Of a stretch of 64,000 nucleotides of DNA, positions 49,747 to 60,729 are shown in pieces. The DNA lies in assembly GCA_963277665.1 (NCBI GenBank), contig OY728136.1, forward strand, positions 802,057,123 through 802,121,122. Reading direction: 5' to 3'. The notes under the pieces were generated by a model. The model saw only the letters and a list, made by a program, of their open reading frames with translations. It had not been told where the DNA came from and made no database searches. Every line of letters begins with the position of its first letter. The first letter of the stretch is position 1. Source of the DNA: Viscum album (lineage: Eukaryota > Streptophyta > Magnoliopsida > Santalales > Viscaceae). A program made the translations under genes and the position numbers.

Positions 49747-51149
49747 TGAATTTCCACCTCGAAATTCATCGGGGTTATAAATGGTTTAATAATCGAAAGT
49801 TTCTTTCTTAGAAACCCACATAGTAAAAAAGAAATTCTAAAACTTAGTTTTAAAAATGAACATTAGAAACAAAATGGATACCCAATGTAACTCATCACTT
49901 GGCTTCCCACATAGGAGAACATAGGTGAGAATATGGATATGGAAGTGAAATCTAACCGTCAATTTCTGATGGAGAGTGTTAGAGAACATGGCTATGAAAA
50001 ATATAACAATCAAAAAGCCATAATTATTTGATGATCTAAGGTACCATCTGATTCATCAGATATGAAGACTATAGAAAAACATTTTTTTTTCAATATCATT
50101 TACCTAAAGTTGAAAATTTTGAATTTGAAGAAATACTTACTTTATTTCGGAACAATATCTTAATGAAATGAAGTTGAATTTTTCATTCTTGAAGTGTTAG
50201 CAGATTATGTGATAGAATGATGGGTCATTCCATCTGTCTCAAACAAAATGTTAGAAAAATTTATCAAATATACATAAGTCCATATATGGTGAGGTTAATC
50301 ATATATGATTCCAAAAATGGACTTATACTTCATCTATCATACTGTTAAATAACTTAAAACAATTTTATACTAACCAGGGTCTTCCTGTAGGCCAGTGGTA
50401 GGCGATAAAGGCATGTTGCACTTCGGTTGTGGGTTCGATTCCTACAGCCTTGTCTGACACAATAGGTTGTCGCTCATCCTGCAGGTTGTCTTTTTACTAA
50501 AAATACGTTATTATAACATCTCATCAATCATATCAGAAAAAGTTTAATCCTTAATCAAAACTAACTTATATCCAAAATAATCCATTCCAATCTTTAAACA
50601 TATCTAAAATACTTCTGTTCAATATCATAGTATAATGAAAACAATTATTAGAAATGTCATCTACCGAGCTTTTGAATACCATCATTTATCCCCCATATAT
50701 CTTACAATATATCTTATTGGTCGCATTTCAAACATTTGAATACCTTAATCATGTATTCTATGGAAAAAATAAATACCCATTGAACCTTAGTGAGAACATG
50801 AATGCTGTCAAATCTTACCTCTTTCCACATACCAAAATCCCAAAATTTCTATATACTCAAATCATGATATTAGTTATGATCTCATTTCATTTTCTCATTA
50901 TCCCTTAATTATTCGCATATCATATTTTATCCAAAAATATTTCAATCACTTTTCGTGGTTATCAGTAACATATAATTATTGAAAAACAATGCGTAGATTT
51001 TCTAAAATTCCATGATACCGTAAAAGAGATTCCATGAAACTATTTTGAAATCCCATTACATAAAAACTTAATCATTACACAACATCATTGTCATACTCAA
51101 CATCAGAAATAGTGATTGCATGTGACTGCCCATTATCCTTTACCTTAAT
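49747..51149 (-). other. Element C interior without pol
   Basis: About 1.4 kb between polypurine tract and gag with no pol motif in any frame. It holds the SINE at 50372-50496. The open frame at 50654-50908 (plus) looks like chance. The region 50501-50700 aligns weakly with 27900-28020 of element D, so the two interiors share an ancestor. Confidence 0.65.
50372..50496 (+). mobile_element. tRNA-derived SINE, antisense inside element C
   Basis: Starts AACCAGGGTCTTC. A box TAGGCCAGTGG at 50388-50398, perfect B box GGTTCGATTCC at 50432-50442, then a tail ending GTTGTCTTTTT. It matches 28021-28144 (minus) throughout. It looks tRNA-like from 50388 to 50446 but lacks a paired acceptor stem and continues into a conserved non-tRNA body, so it is a SINE, not a tRNA gene. 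Flanks TTTTATACTAA and TTTTTACTAA may be the target duplication. Confidence 0.85.
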
Positions 51150-51974
51150 AGGTTGCTCATGTCAATCATCATTAACCCTTAGATTAGGGCATTGACTAAC
51201 ATAATGCCTCATTTCCTTTCACTTGAAGAATTGAAGTGTTGGTGGAACATTTTCTATAGTATTTTCTTTATTCGCATCATTAGATACCTTTTAACCATTA
51301 CTTTGTCACTCAACTGCTCGATGACCTTATTTTCCACACATAAAACATTTTCTAGTACCTTTTATGAAATCTCCACCAAGCTTTTTTCCAAACATTGAGC
51401 ATAAAGTAACATTCATCTTCATTTCACAATTGTTCTGAGATTTTTCCTTGAACTCTATATTTTGTTTCTTGTCAAAACCATGAGATGGATATGCAACACC
51501 AACTTCCAGTTCTACCTTGATAGCACAACGCACAATTTATTCATATCTACTGAAGTATCTTATATCTAATTCCCTTCGAATACTTGGTTTTAAGACACTG
51601 AAGAATCGATCAACTTTACTTTCAAGTTGGATGATAATTCCAGATGCATACCTTGCAGGGCTTGTAAAATTCACTTCGTATATACCAACAGATTCATCAT
51701 CATTTTTCTTAATCTCACGGAACTCCTTTTCCGTCATTGTTCAAAGAATATGAGGTTAGTACTTATTGAAAAATATGTTCTTAAACTCATCCCATTCCAT
51801 TGATTCAATTTCATCTCGGGGCCTCGAATTCTTAATTAGAGTCCACCATTGGTCTACTTCACCTTATAAATTGTAAATATTCAGAATGACTTTTTCATCT
51901 TCCGAACAACGAAGTATGTAAAATATCATTTCAACGGTACTGATCCATTGTTCAGCAAAAAGTGGATTAGAAGA
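51150..51974 (-). pseudogene. Element C gag, part beyond the Copia insertion
   Basis: Minus-strand pieces give FAEQWISTVEMIFYILRCSE, then a WWTLI segment, EFREIKKNDDESVGIYEVNF and SKVDRFFSVLKPSIRRELDI. This is the capsid domain of the retrotransposon gag family. KVELEVGVAYPSHGFDKK follows, then one knuckle CFMCGK-stop-GHRAVE (last Cys lost). The N-terminal part of the same gene is at 60730-60947, beyond the Copia element. The reading frame flows across the insertion point once one target duplication is discounted, so the Copia element landed in a readable gag. Several stop codons were acquired. Confidence 0.8.
51970..51974 (+). repeat. Copia target site duplication, left
   Basis: GAAGA, matched by GAAGT at 60730-60734 with one change. 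Confidence 0.7.
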
Positions 51975-53567
51975 TGTTAGGACCAATAGGGGCCTATATA
52001 CCTTGAGAGGGGGGGGGGATCAGGGTATGGATATTCTTTTTCAAAATCTGTCATACCCCACAGGATCAGGACCTCTTTATTACAAGGGTCACTTTTTTCA
52101 CTTGTATGTTTATTATGATCACTTATTTTCTTCTTTGTCAGATGATGATGCTTCAAATGCAATGTAGGGAAGTAAGAAGGCAGACACAAAGATTTTTTCT
52201 TGGTTCACCCTCATTGGGCTACGTCCAAGGAGCATACGCCGACAAGTTATCGTGCGTACCAAATCCCACTAATCTTCATAAGATGTGGATACAAAATTTG
52301 GGATAGAGCACTTCTATTCTCAGACTCACTGACTTCACAAGGTTTAGGGTCATCTCGCTACTTTCCCAAGGGTCACTCCCTATTTCTCTCTCTCTGAGTC
52401 ACTATCGGTGGAGAGGATCACCTTCTTCATCTTCCTATGCTCACTGCACTTGGAAGGTAATCCACTCATAGTTTATAGACTTGTAGGTCTCTTTATTTGT
52501 ATGAATACATGAATCCTTAATTGATGATGGATGCTCTATTATAGTCCAACTTTCATCCACTAATGAATACCACTTTGCCTCTTAACCACTGGGCAATTTA
52601 TTTGGAAACGCCTTCGCAAAGCACCCTACTTCGCTAGGCTCCCAATTTCGTGAAGCTCAAACAATCCTTCACGAAGCTCCTACCTTTTTGCAAAGGTCTA
52701 TCACGAAGCACTCTCGAGATGCATAGACCTTCGCAATGCTTAGGCCGTCGCGGATCTCCTGCCTCTCCGCGAAGCTCACAAAGCCAACGTGGGGTACACG
52801 CCTTTCGCGGAACTAGAATAATCACCGCGAAGCACCCCTTTCACGAAGCACACTGCCTTCACGAACCACCTCTACGAACCGAGAGCAATGGATTTTCTTT
52901 GAAAATTCTCTCTACTTCTCTCAAGGGGGTCGACCTCTATTTATAGGAGATTCCACCGACCCTCGAACATTCTGCGTGAAGTCAACACCATGTCATCGCC
53001 AATCGCAAAACTCCGAAGTTTCCGCCGGAATTCTGTCCAAATCTCGAATCTCCACGAAACTTTTCCATTCGCGGAGCTCGTCGTAATACCGAAGCATCAC
53101 CGTCAACATTCCTTCACGCCTCCACCGCACAGCTCCCTCGCAAATCCCTTCACCGCCGCGATGCACTTCAACTCTGCCGTTCGCGAAGCTTTGACTTAAT
53201 CGCGAAGCATCACCGCCTCCATTTTTATGGACTTCGCGAAATCCAATCCATGCACCCCATCTTTTCGAAACTCATGCCTTTTCCATATAAAAATATGATC
53301 TTCATGGAAATCCACTTTTCACGATGCTCACCAAATTACAAATTTTGGACCCCAAAAATTTGGCAAACACTGTGAAATGGCACCACCTTGTACTTCTCTT
53401 TTGTACCGCCTCCAGATCGTCCATTCCTTTTTCATTGTTCATTGTCAACAAGGATTGTCAACAACTTCTTGGGAACTTGAAAAATATCCATGAAAACCTG
53501 CTTTTTCAACAAACCCAATCATCCCAAAAAATACTGCAATGTTACCTTGAGGGATTTTTTCCCAACA
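51975..53567 (-). repeat. Copia 3' LTR
   Basis: 1593 bp, same length as 59137-60729. It contains a locally GC-rich stretch (about 52600-53260) full of CGCGAAGC-like units, with two perfect TTCGCGAA palindromes (53180 and 53233). Frames on both strands here (for example 52650-52946) are artefacts of the GC-rich repeats. It has a run of about ten G near 52009-52018. Confidence 0.95.
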
Positions 53568-54232
53568 ATCTCACCCTTTGGGTTTGTTGACAACACTTCA
53601 CAACTCTGCTCAGAAATATCTTCTGTACTTTGATACCTCACGGAGTCTTCTTCCATCAGCTACCACCATTCTCCTCATGGGATTATGATAGCATTCAAGG
53701 AATCACTCAACACGTACTCTAAGCCCACATGAGCAATGCTCTTCATGAGAAACAAGAGTAGTATGAAAAGTTCATCAATGAATCATTTCATGTCAAACAC
53801 TAATTGTCGATTCCAACCTGATACCAATTCTTAAATTGATACCAATTGTTGAACCACACTGATACCAATTGATAATGGCTGGAATCCTGATTTCCACATT
53901 CCAACACCATTGTTTTGGTTTTATCACGATCCTCAGTTTTCGTTATTTCTATGCTTTGATCGATCACTTCTAGCATCATCGGATTTAAAAATCTCCCCCT
54001 TTCTCATTGCTCCCCCTTTCTAGCTGCTCCACCTAACAGCTTCTCCCCGTATCAATCATGATTTATCAAATTTCCACATTGTCTCCCCCTTGAACAATCA
54101 CTATTTTCTCCCCCCTTATCAATGAACCCAAAGGCCACTCCTTTGCAGTCTGTAACAAAGTAGAGAACACATCATCAAATTAGGGAAAACACATCATACC
54201 TCAGGGAGAGGGGGGTCCCCATGCACACTCTC
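53568..54232 (-). other. Copia 3' non-coding region with purine tracts and PBS-like repeats
   Basis: Next to the LTR the element strand reads CAAAGGGTGAGAT, the likely polypurine tract. Further in are additional purine runs (CTCCCCCTTT on the plus strand at about 53994 and 54013, CTCCCCCTT at 54082, CTCCCCCCTT at 54108). Three copies of TGATACCAATT, the complement of the primer site, lie at 53819-53829, 53837-53848 and 53860-53871. No gene is seen. Confidence 0.6.
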
Positions 54233-54583
54233 CTATGTGAGGGGAGTCGACTGAACTCCCAGAGCCAGTCGATGTCCTTCAAATGCTTCCTTAGGTAAGG
54301 GCTTTGTCAGAATATCTGCTACCTGTAGTTCAGTAAGAACATACTCCAACTTCACGATTCCCTGCTCAACCTTCCCCTTGATAAAATTATACTTTATCTC
54401 AATGTGCTTTGTCCTTGAGTGATGAACTTGATTTTTGCTAATATTAATAGCACTTGAGTTATCACACTGGATTCCGATCAGAGACTTCACTTCAATGCCC
54501 ATATCATCAAGCTGCTGCATCATCCATAGTAAATGTGTGCAAGCTTGAGTGGCAGCAATGTACTCAGCTTCTACGGTGCTCAA
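54233..54583 (-). pseudogene. Copia RNase H
   Basis: A 116-codon open stretch carrying the Copia RNase H signature: STVEAEYIAATQACTHLLWM, a CDNSSAINISKN segment with its Asp, HSRTKHIEIKYNF and ADILTKPLPKEAF. It ends ALGVQSTPLT before a stop. The main motifs are intact, so this is the best preserved enzyme domain of the window. It is detached from RT by stops upstream. Confidence 0.9.
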
Positions 54584-55800
54584 TGAAATGCAATCTTTCT
54601 TCTTTCATAGACAAGAAACACAAAGTATGCCAATATAGAAAGCACCTCCTGACGTTTACTTCATGTCATCCACTGAACCGGCCCAATCTGCATCAGTATA
54701 TCCCAATAATTCTGACTGAAGATGAAGTCCACTATGCTCTTGATATACCGAAGTATTCATTTCACTACAAGAAAGTGGCTTTCTTTGGGATTGCTTTGAT
54801 ATCTCGATACTTGGAAGGTGGAAAAAACAATATCAGGTCTTTTTACTATCAGGTATAGAATACTCCCAATAATCTGCCTGTATTCTGTGATATTAGCTGC
54901 CTTGCCATCCTCATCTTTTGATAATTTCATCCGGGTAGCAACCAGAGTCTTCATCTCCTTGGAATTTTCCATTCCAAACCTTCTCAGGACCTCCTTGGAA
55001 TATTTAAATTGAAAAAATGAATGTTCCATTCCTTCCATGTGTCACCTGTAGACCAAGAAAAAAGTTAACTCTCTAATCATTGACATTTCAAACTCATTTT
55101 TCATGAATTCAGAAAACTGTCGGCACTGAGCTTCATCTGATCCGCCAAAAATTATGTCTTTGACATACAGTAGCTCCATCATCCTTTAATTACTGTCATT
55201 TCTGAAATTGAAGTTGTAATCAACTCCTCCATGCTGGAAACCAAGCTTCTTCAAGTACTAATCAAGCCTTGAGTATCATCCCCTTGGTGCTTGTTTCGGC
55301 CCATACAATGCCTTCTTCAGCATGCAAACATTGTTCTCATCCTCATGAATGAGAAAACCATCTGGCTGCTCAATATACACCTCCTCGTCCAGAACACCAT
55401 TCAAGAATGCGGATTTGACATCCATCTGGAACACATTGAACATTCATTGCACTACTATGGCCAAAAATAATCTGATTGTCTCCAACCTTGCAACTGGTGC
55501 AAATGTCTCATCAATATCTATTCCCTATATCTGGGAGTATCAGTTGCACACTAGTCGGGCTTTGTTCCAAATCACTGTGCCATCTTGATTCATCTTGTTG
55601 TGATAATCCCATTTAGTCCAGATGACATTCTTGTTTGCTGGCCTCGAAACAATCTCCCATGTCTGGTTCTTCTCAATCTGATCAAGCTCTTCGTTCATAG
55701 CCTGAACCCAGTTTTCATCTTCAACTGCATCGGAAAAACATTTCGGCTCCACTTGAGGTAGGAAAGATGTCTGCTGTAGTGACATCATTATTCTTGTTTG
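54584..55800 (-). pseudogene. Copia reverse transcriptase, broken
   Basis: The start of RT is at 55540-55788: EPKCFSDAVEDENWVQAMNE, ELDQIEKNQTWEIV and TKWDYHNKMNQDG. The end is at 54757-55038: LRRFGMENSKEMKT, EYRQIIGSILYLIVKRPDIV. The active site is at 55156-55167: the expected Y-V-D-D reads Y-V-K-D, followed by IIFGGSDE, so one catalytic Asp is replaced by Lys. Frame changes and stops separate the pieces. Before RT, near 55800-55830, a GDQVAPIQTR segment typical of the integrase-RT linker is readable, but no integrase core precedes it. Confidence 0.85.
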
Positions 55801-56639
55801 AATAGGAGCTACCTGGTCACCAATGATATTTTGTCTATCAATTTCAGCTCAGCTCTTTGGCTTCCATGTAGGAACAAACTAGACACATTCATGTTCATCA
55901 TCGGTGTCTTCTCTGAATCAGAATAAGCCACTTCTGCTCTCCCTATGTTTCTTTATTCCTCAACACTTTCATCAGGAAGTTGTTCACTGACTCATTTATC
56001 AGTGGCTACATTTCTTTCAGCTACTTTTCTCAGATTTTTGTTGATACACCTTTGATTTTCCTTTACAGATTCTTGGTATCCTGAAAACAGTCAGCTGATA
56101 CCATATTGTTAGAGAAAATAGATAAGCATGAAATGCATTGTTATTGCTGCTTCTCCCTATGTTTCTTTCATCCCTCAATAGGAAACACCTGAGCTGATTC
56201 ATCCAATCATTGCATTGATGTCTCTTGAATCTGATTTGTATATAGAATGCTCCCCTTGTGTTACACAACACTTCTATCTGTTAGGCCCAACGGTAGAGAC
56301 CCATAACTATTCTTCTCCACACTCAGCATTTATACTAATATGGAACTCAGCATCGATCCATTAACCTAATCTCTAAGCCTACTGAGTTGGAACTCGGTGT
56401 AGGAAATAAGAGATAAAGCTAATAACACAATCACTTCTAATTGTGCTAAGTTTCTCCCTTTCATTTTCAATTATTATACCTTGTTTGAATCAATTGAAAC
56501 TCTAGAGAATATAACTTCTCCACTTTGCATCCTTAGATGCCACTACCCCATGGATTGTATCTCCCTAAAACCTGAAACACATTAATCATTAGTTAACAGC
56601 ATTTATATACATAGGGAGAGGAGGTTTTTCTCGAATCCT
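55801..56639 (-). other. Copia interior where integrase and protease are expected: none seen
   Basis: About 0.84 kb. I find no protease D-S-G, no HHCC and no D,D-35-E motif. At 56096-56112 the plus strand reads CTGATACCATATTGTTAG, very like the real primer-site/LTR junction of this element (CTGATACCAATTGTTAG at 59127). A TATATAAATG-type box lies on the minus strand near 56607-56616. This could be a fragment of another Copia LTR fused in. A ~20-bp stretch CTCCCTATGTTTCTTT occurs twice (about 55940 and 56156). Confidence 0.45.
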
Positions 56640-59031
56640 CAAAACGAGGATAGTGGATGATCCTGACGGGTCAACCCTTTGATTTTTTCTTGGAGGGAAT
56701 CACACTCCTTTCATGATTCCTCCAGTTGCCTAGCCAACTTCAACTGTTCTGGCCATATGAGTAGGCATTCATTGCCTATATTCTGAGCCTCTTTCTGATA
56801 TGTAGATTTGGTAGGCTCGGCCTTTCTCACCGCTTGGGGTATAAACCCGCTAGTACACATTTCCTTCTTTGAGGTTCTACAAAAATTCCATTTTCCTTGA
56901 TTATTTCTCTGAGTAGGAACCTCTCTATTTGGCATCTTCCCTTTTTTCTTCTCCCATCTTAGGGGTCTTCCTATTTCCTTCACTTCTCACTGAGAAACAC
57001 GACATGTGGATTTTTCGATGCATTATTTGTTTATCTTTCTTTTATCAGATGTCTAAGTCACCACACACTTTTTCGCTGGTGGTGAGTCCTCTATTGAACA
57101 TTCATTCTTCTTTATCACAGCTGGAGTAGATCTCCCCTTAATCTTATAGGTTTGTTCACATTATCTCTTTGAGAGCAGTTGTGAGTACGACAGAGGAGGT
57201 GATTGATACACCTTTTTTTCAGTTCCATGTGATTCCCTTGAGGCTCTAAGCCTATTTTTCACCTTACCACTTTGTCTCCTTGTGTATAATTTCTCATTAT
57301 GTACAACTGGAGTTGGTAATCTCTTTCTCAGGTTTTTTTCCTTCCCTGCTTTCTTCTTGCTGCACTGTCTGGACAAATTCCCCTGATCAGAACATATGAA
57401 ACATTTTCTATTAAAGGCATACCTCATTTCATGAAATCTCTGTTGAGATGTTGATGCAACTTGTTTTCTTCTTCTGTCATCGATCTCCTGAGCTTCCTGA
57501 CACATACGCATGGTGTGTCCCATCCTTCCACAGTAATAGCATCTAATGAATGTTCTCCTCTGAGAAACTCTTCTCTCTGATTTATCATGATGCTTCTTCT
57601 TAATCTCAGATTTAGTAATGTCTCTATTTTCACAGCCTGAAATGTATTCCAGAGCCTCTGAATAGAAGCTTGATGTGTGGCCATGAATCCCACAGAAATA
57701 GCACATGTCATCACAATTTTTTGTAACTGTCCTTTTAGTTCTATCTCCAGCACCTATAGGATATCTTTCACATCTGGAACTGTTCACAACTCTCTTTCTA
57801 TCTTGCACGGGAGGGGATTCAACAAATCCGATACCATCTTTTCCGAAACTTGCTGGTCTTTGATCTGAGAAAATATTCTATTGTTTCTCTTCAGAAATAG
57901 CATATCTATTCTTCATTTTATCATCACTTGTCGAAGGATGATCAAATAGCAAGTGTATGGAATCCATCATTTTTGGAATTCCTATAGCATTGGATTTCTC
58001 CATGTTCATCTTTACTGATTCTAGCTCTTCTTCCAACTTTTGAATCTTCATATCCCTTGATTCATGTTGGACATCAAGTTATCCCTTGAGAAGCTTCCCT
58101 CTACTCATCTCATCTTCCAACTCACGTGTCAGCTTATCCACCATGTCACTCTGCTCCTTTACATTCAATTTTACTTAAGCAAAAGAATCAGAACAACATG
58201 AATTGTCTTGTTGTAGTCTTTGATTCTTCTGAACTAGCTCAGATAGCTGTACAGCAAGATCCACATTTCTGGCTTTCAGATTCTGAACATCATCTGACTT
58301 TTGACTCTCTTCATAATCACTAGCCTTTTGTTTTACTTTTATTTTAGCCAACTTTTGTAGTTCCTCACCCTGAGAATCAGTCTTCTCTTTTAGGTCAGTT
58401 GCCACATCAATGAGCCTTTTTTTAAGCCTCTTAGCTTGTTGACCTCAATTTCTAGTGCATGGATCCGAATGTATTTAGACTTAATTTCATCGGTGTTTCC
58501 AACAAAACTTGGAATATCAGGTTCTTCGATGCACTTGACTCGATCTTTCACTTTTCTCTTGAAGCCATCGATCTCCATTTTCTATTCTTCAATCTTATTC
58601 TTATACTCACTAAGTGATTCTGAGTTCTCTTGTGTTGATAACTTGAGTTTCTCAATTTCTCCCATCAACTCAGACTTCTCTTCTTCCTGCTGCTGCATAT
58701 AGAGTTTGGCATCATGGAAAACTTTGTTATATTTCTTTGTTTTAGATCTCCAAACATCTATCTCCTCAAGAGCAGCCTCTAACTTAGCTTGCATATCTAT
58801 TCTTCCTTAAATTTCTTATTATGTTTCAGTATCACTCTGATGATCATGTGCTTCATTCATTCCAACATCATGATTGAGTGAATCAATCTTTTCCCTATCA
58901 GATTCATCCAGACCTTCCTTCAGTAAGCTGTTTGATTCTTTTAGTTGAATCACACTTTTTCCAAAAACACTTCCACACTGAGGGAAATTACTAGACTTCT
59001 GATTCTTCTTTGATGATTTTCCTTTTCCCAT
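56640..59031 (-). pseudogene. Copia first ORF: coiled-coil protein with three zinc knuckles
   Basis: The ATG at 59031 lies 93 nt after the primer site and gives MGKGKSSKKNQKSS. About 800 codons follow, with a few stops and one frame change near 58390-58405. Residues ~80-400 are heptad-rich and highly charged (QAKLEAALEEIDVWRSKTKK, EEEKSELMGEIEKLK, KIQKLEEELESVKMNME). Three knuckle-like units follow in 57161-57808: CYFCGIHGHTSSFY (last Cys lost), CYYCGRMGHTMRMC (complete) and CFICSDQGNLSRQC (His lost). The tail (56711-56983) is basic, then coiled coil again. No Copia gag capsid (UBN2-type) domain is visible. SIRE gags do contain coiled coils and knuckles, so this may be a capsid-deleted gag; a captured host coiled-coil segment is the other option. 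Confidence 0.7.
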
Positions 59032-59123
59032 GGCAGATTGTGATAAGAGAAAACTGTATAATCAAAAACACAGATCGACTACACCAAGTCGAAGAAAACA
59101 AATCTAATAAAAGAAACCTATCG

Positions 59124-59134
59124 ATCTGATACCA
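59124..59134 (-). other. Copia primer binding site
   Basis: The plus strand reads ATCTGATACCA, so the element strand reads TGGTATCAGAT, two bases from the LTR. It is an initiator-tRNA-Met type site. Confidence 0.9.
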
Positions 59135-59136
59135 AT

Positions 59137-60729
59137 TGTTAGGACCAATAGGGTCCTATATACCCTGAGGGGGGGTTAATCAGGGTATGGATATTCTTTT
59201 TCAAAATTCTTCCTGCCCCAATGGATCTTGACCTCTTTATTACAAGGGTCAATTTGTTTGCACTTGTGTGTTTATTATGATCACTTATTTTCTTCTTTGT
59301 CTAATGATGATGCTTCAAATGAAATGCAGGGAAGTAAGCAGGAAGACACAAAGTTTTTTACTTGGTTCACCCTCACTGGGCTTCGTCCAAGGAGCATACG
59401 CCGAGAAGATTCCATGCGTACCAAATTCCAATATTCTACATAAGATGAGGATACAAAATTTGGGATAGAGAACTTTTATTCCCATGATCACTGCCTTCAC
59501 AAGGTTTAGGGTCAGCTCACTACATTCCCAAGGGTCACTCCCTATTTCTCTCTCTCTGGCTCACTGCCGGTGGAGAGGATCACCTTCTTCCTCTTCCTAT
59601 GCTCACTGCACTTGGAAGGAAATCCACTCACAGTTTATAGACCTGTAGGTATCTTCATTTTCATGAATACATGCATCCTTATCTGTTGATGGATGCTCTG
59701 TTATAGTCCAACTTTCATCCACTAATTAATACCACTTTGCCTCTTAACCACTGGGCAATTCCTTTGGAAACTCCTTCGCAAAGCACCCTACTTCGCTAGG
59801 CTCCCAATTTCGTGAAGCTCAAACAACCCTTCGCGAAGCTCCTTCCTTTTCGTGAAGCTCTATCGCGAAGCACTCTCCCGATGCACAGTCCTTCGCAATG
59901 CTTAGGCCGTCGTGGAGCTCCTACCTCTCCGCGAACCACACTGAGCCAACGTGGGGCACCGGGATTTCACGGAGCTAGAATAGCCGCCGCGAAGCTCCCC
60001 TTTCGCGAAGCACACTACCTTCGCGAACCACCTCTGCGAACCGAGAGAAACAGATTTTCTCTGAAAATTCTCTCTACATCTCTTGAGGGGGTCAACCTCT
60101 ATTTATAGGCGATTCCACCGACCCTCGAACTTTCCATGCGAAGTCAACACCAGGTCATCGCCAATCGCGAAGCTCCGAAGTTTCCACCAGAAAACTGTCC
60201 AAATCACGAAGCTCAACGACAATTTTCCGTTTGCGAAGCTCATCGTAATTGTGAAGCATCACCGTCAACATTCCTTCACTCCTTCGCCGTGCAACTCCCT
60301 CACAAAGCCCTTCACTGCCGCGATGCACTTCAACTCTGCCGTTCGCGAAGCTTTGACGTAATCACGAAGCATCACCGCCTCTATTTTTCTGGCATTCGCG
60401 AAATCCAATCCATACATCCCATCTTCGCAAAATTCATGCCTTTGCCATATAAAAATATGATCTTCATGGAAATCCACTTTTCGCAATGGTCACCAAATAC
60501 CAAATTTTGGAACCCAAAAATTTCGCAAACACTGGGAAACGACTCCACCTTGTACTTCTCTTTTGTACCGCCTCCAGATCATCCATTCCTTTGCCATCGT
60601 TCTTTTTCAACAAGGATTTTCAACAACTTCTTGGGAACTCAACAAATATCCATGAAAACCTGCTTTGTCAACAAACACAATCAACCCAAAAAATACTGCA
60701 ATATTACCTTGAGGGATTTTTTCCCAACA
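59137..60729 (-). repeat. Copia 5' LTR
   Basis: 1593 bp, TGTTAGGACC to CCCAACA on the plus strand. Five perfect TTCGCGAA palindromes (59830, 60002, 60020, 60342, 60395) and many CGCGAAGC variants. Many of the CpG sites here are TpG or CpA in the 3' LTR. Open frames such as 59812-60108 and 60136-60774 (plus) are by-products of this composition. Confidence 0.95.

Larger units (their letters stand above)
51975..60729 (-). mobile_element. Ty1/Copia LTR retrotransposon, internally deleted, in element C gag
   Basis: 8755 bp on the minus strand. 5' LTR 59137-60729, primer site 59124-59134, a long coiled-coil/zinc-knuckle ORF 56640-59031, a ~0.84-kb stretch with no coding match, RT and RNase H remnants 54233-55800, purine tracts, 3' LTR 51975-53567. 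Both LTRs are exactly 1593 bp, start TGTTAGGACC and end CCCAACA (plus strand), and 4 of 5 duplication bases match, so it is fairly young. RT-RNase H resemble the SIRE/Maximus group by my reading. No integrase or protease motif is present, and the RT active site is mutated, so it could only move with help. Confidence 0.9.

Noticed and set aside
50388..50446. Candidate tRNA gene
   Set aside because: A and B boxes are good, but there is no matching acceptor stem, and the sequence continues into a body shared with 28021-28144, so it is a SINE head.
52006..52018. Long G run as a biological signal
   Set aside because: The matching LTR has a shorter run at 59168-59174; homopolymer length change or assembly error is enough.
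52650..52946. Pro/Arg-rich open frames in the Copia LTRs (also 59812-60108, 60136-60774, 60486-61070)
   Set aside because: They come from CGCGAAGC repeats in the LTRs, run against the element's strand, and are altered between the two LTRs or run past the element end.
58175..59031. Host coiled-coil gene (kinesin- or myosin-like)
   Set aside because: It lies exactly between primer site and knuckles of a bounded Copia element, in the element's orientation, so it belongs to the element whatever its origin.
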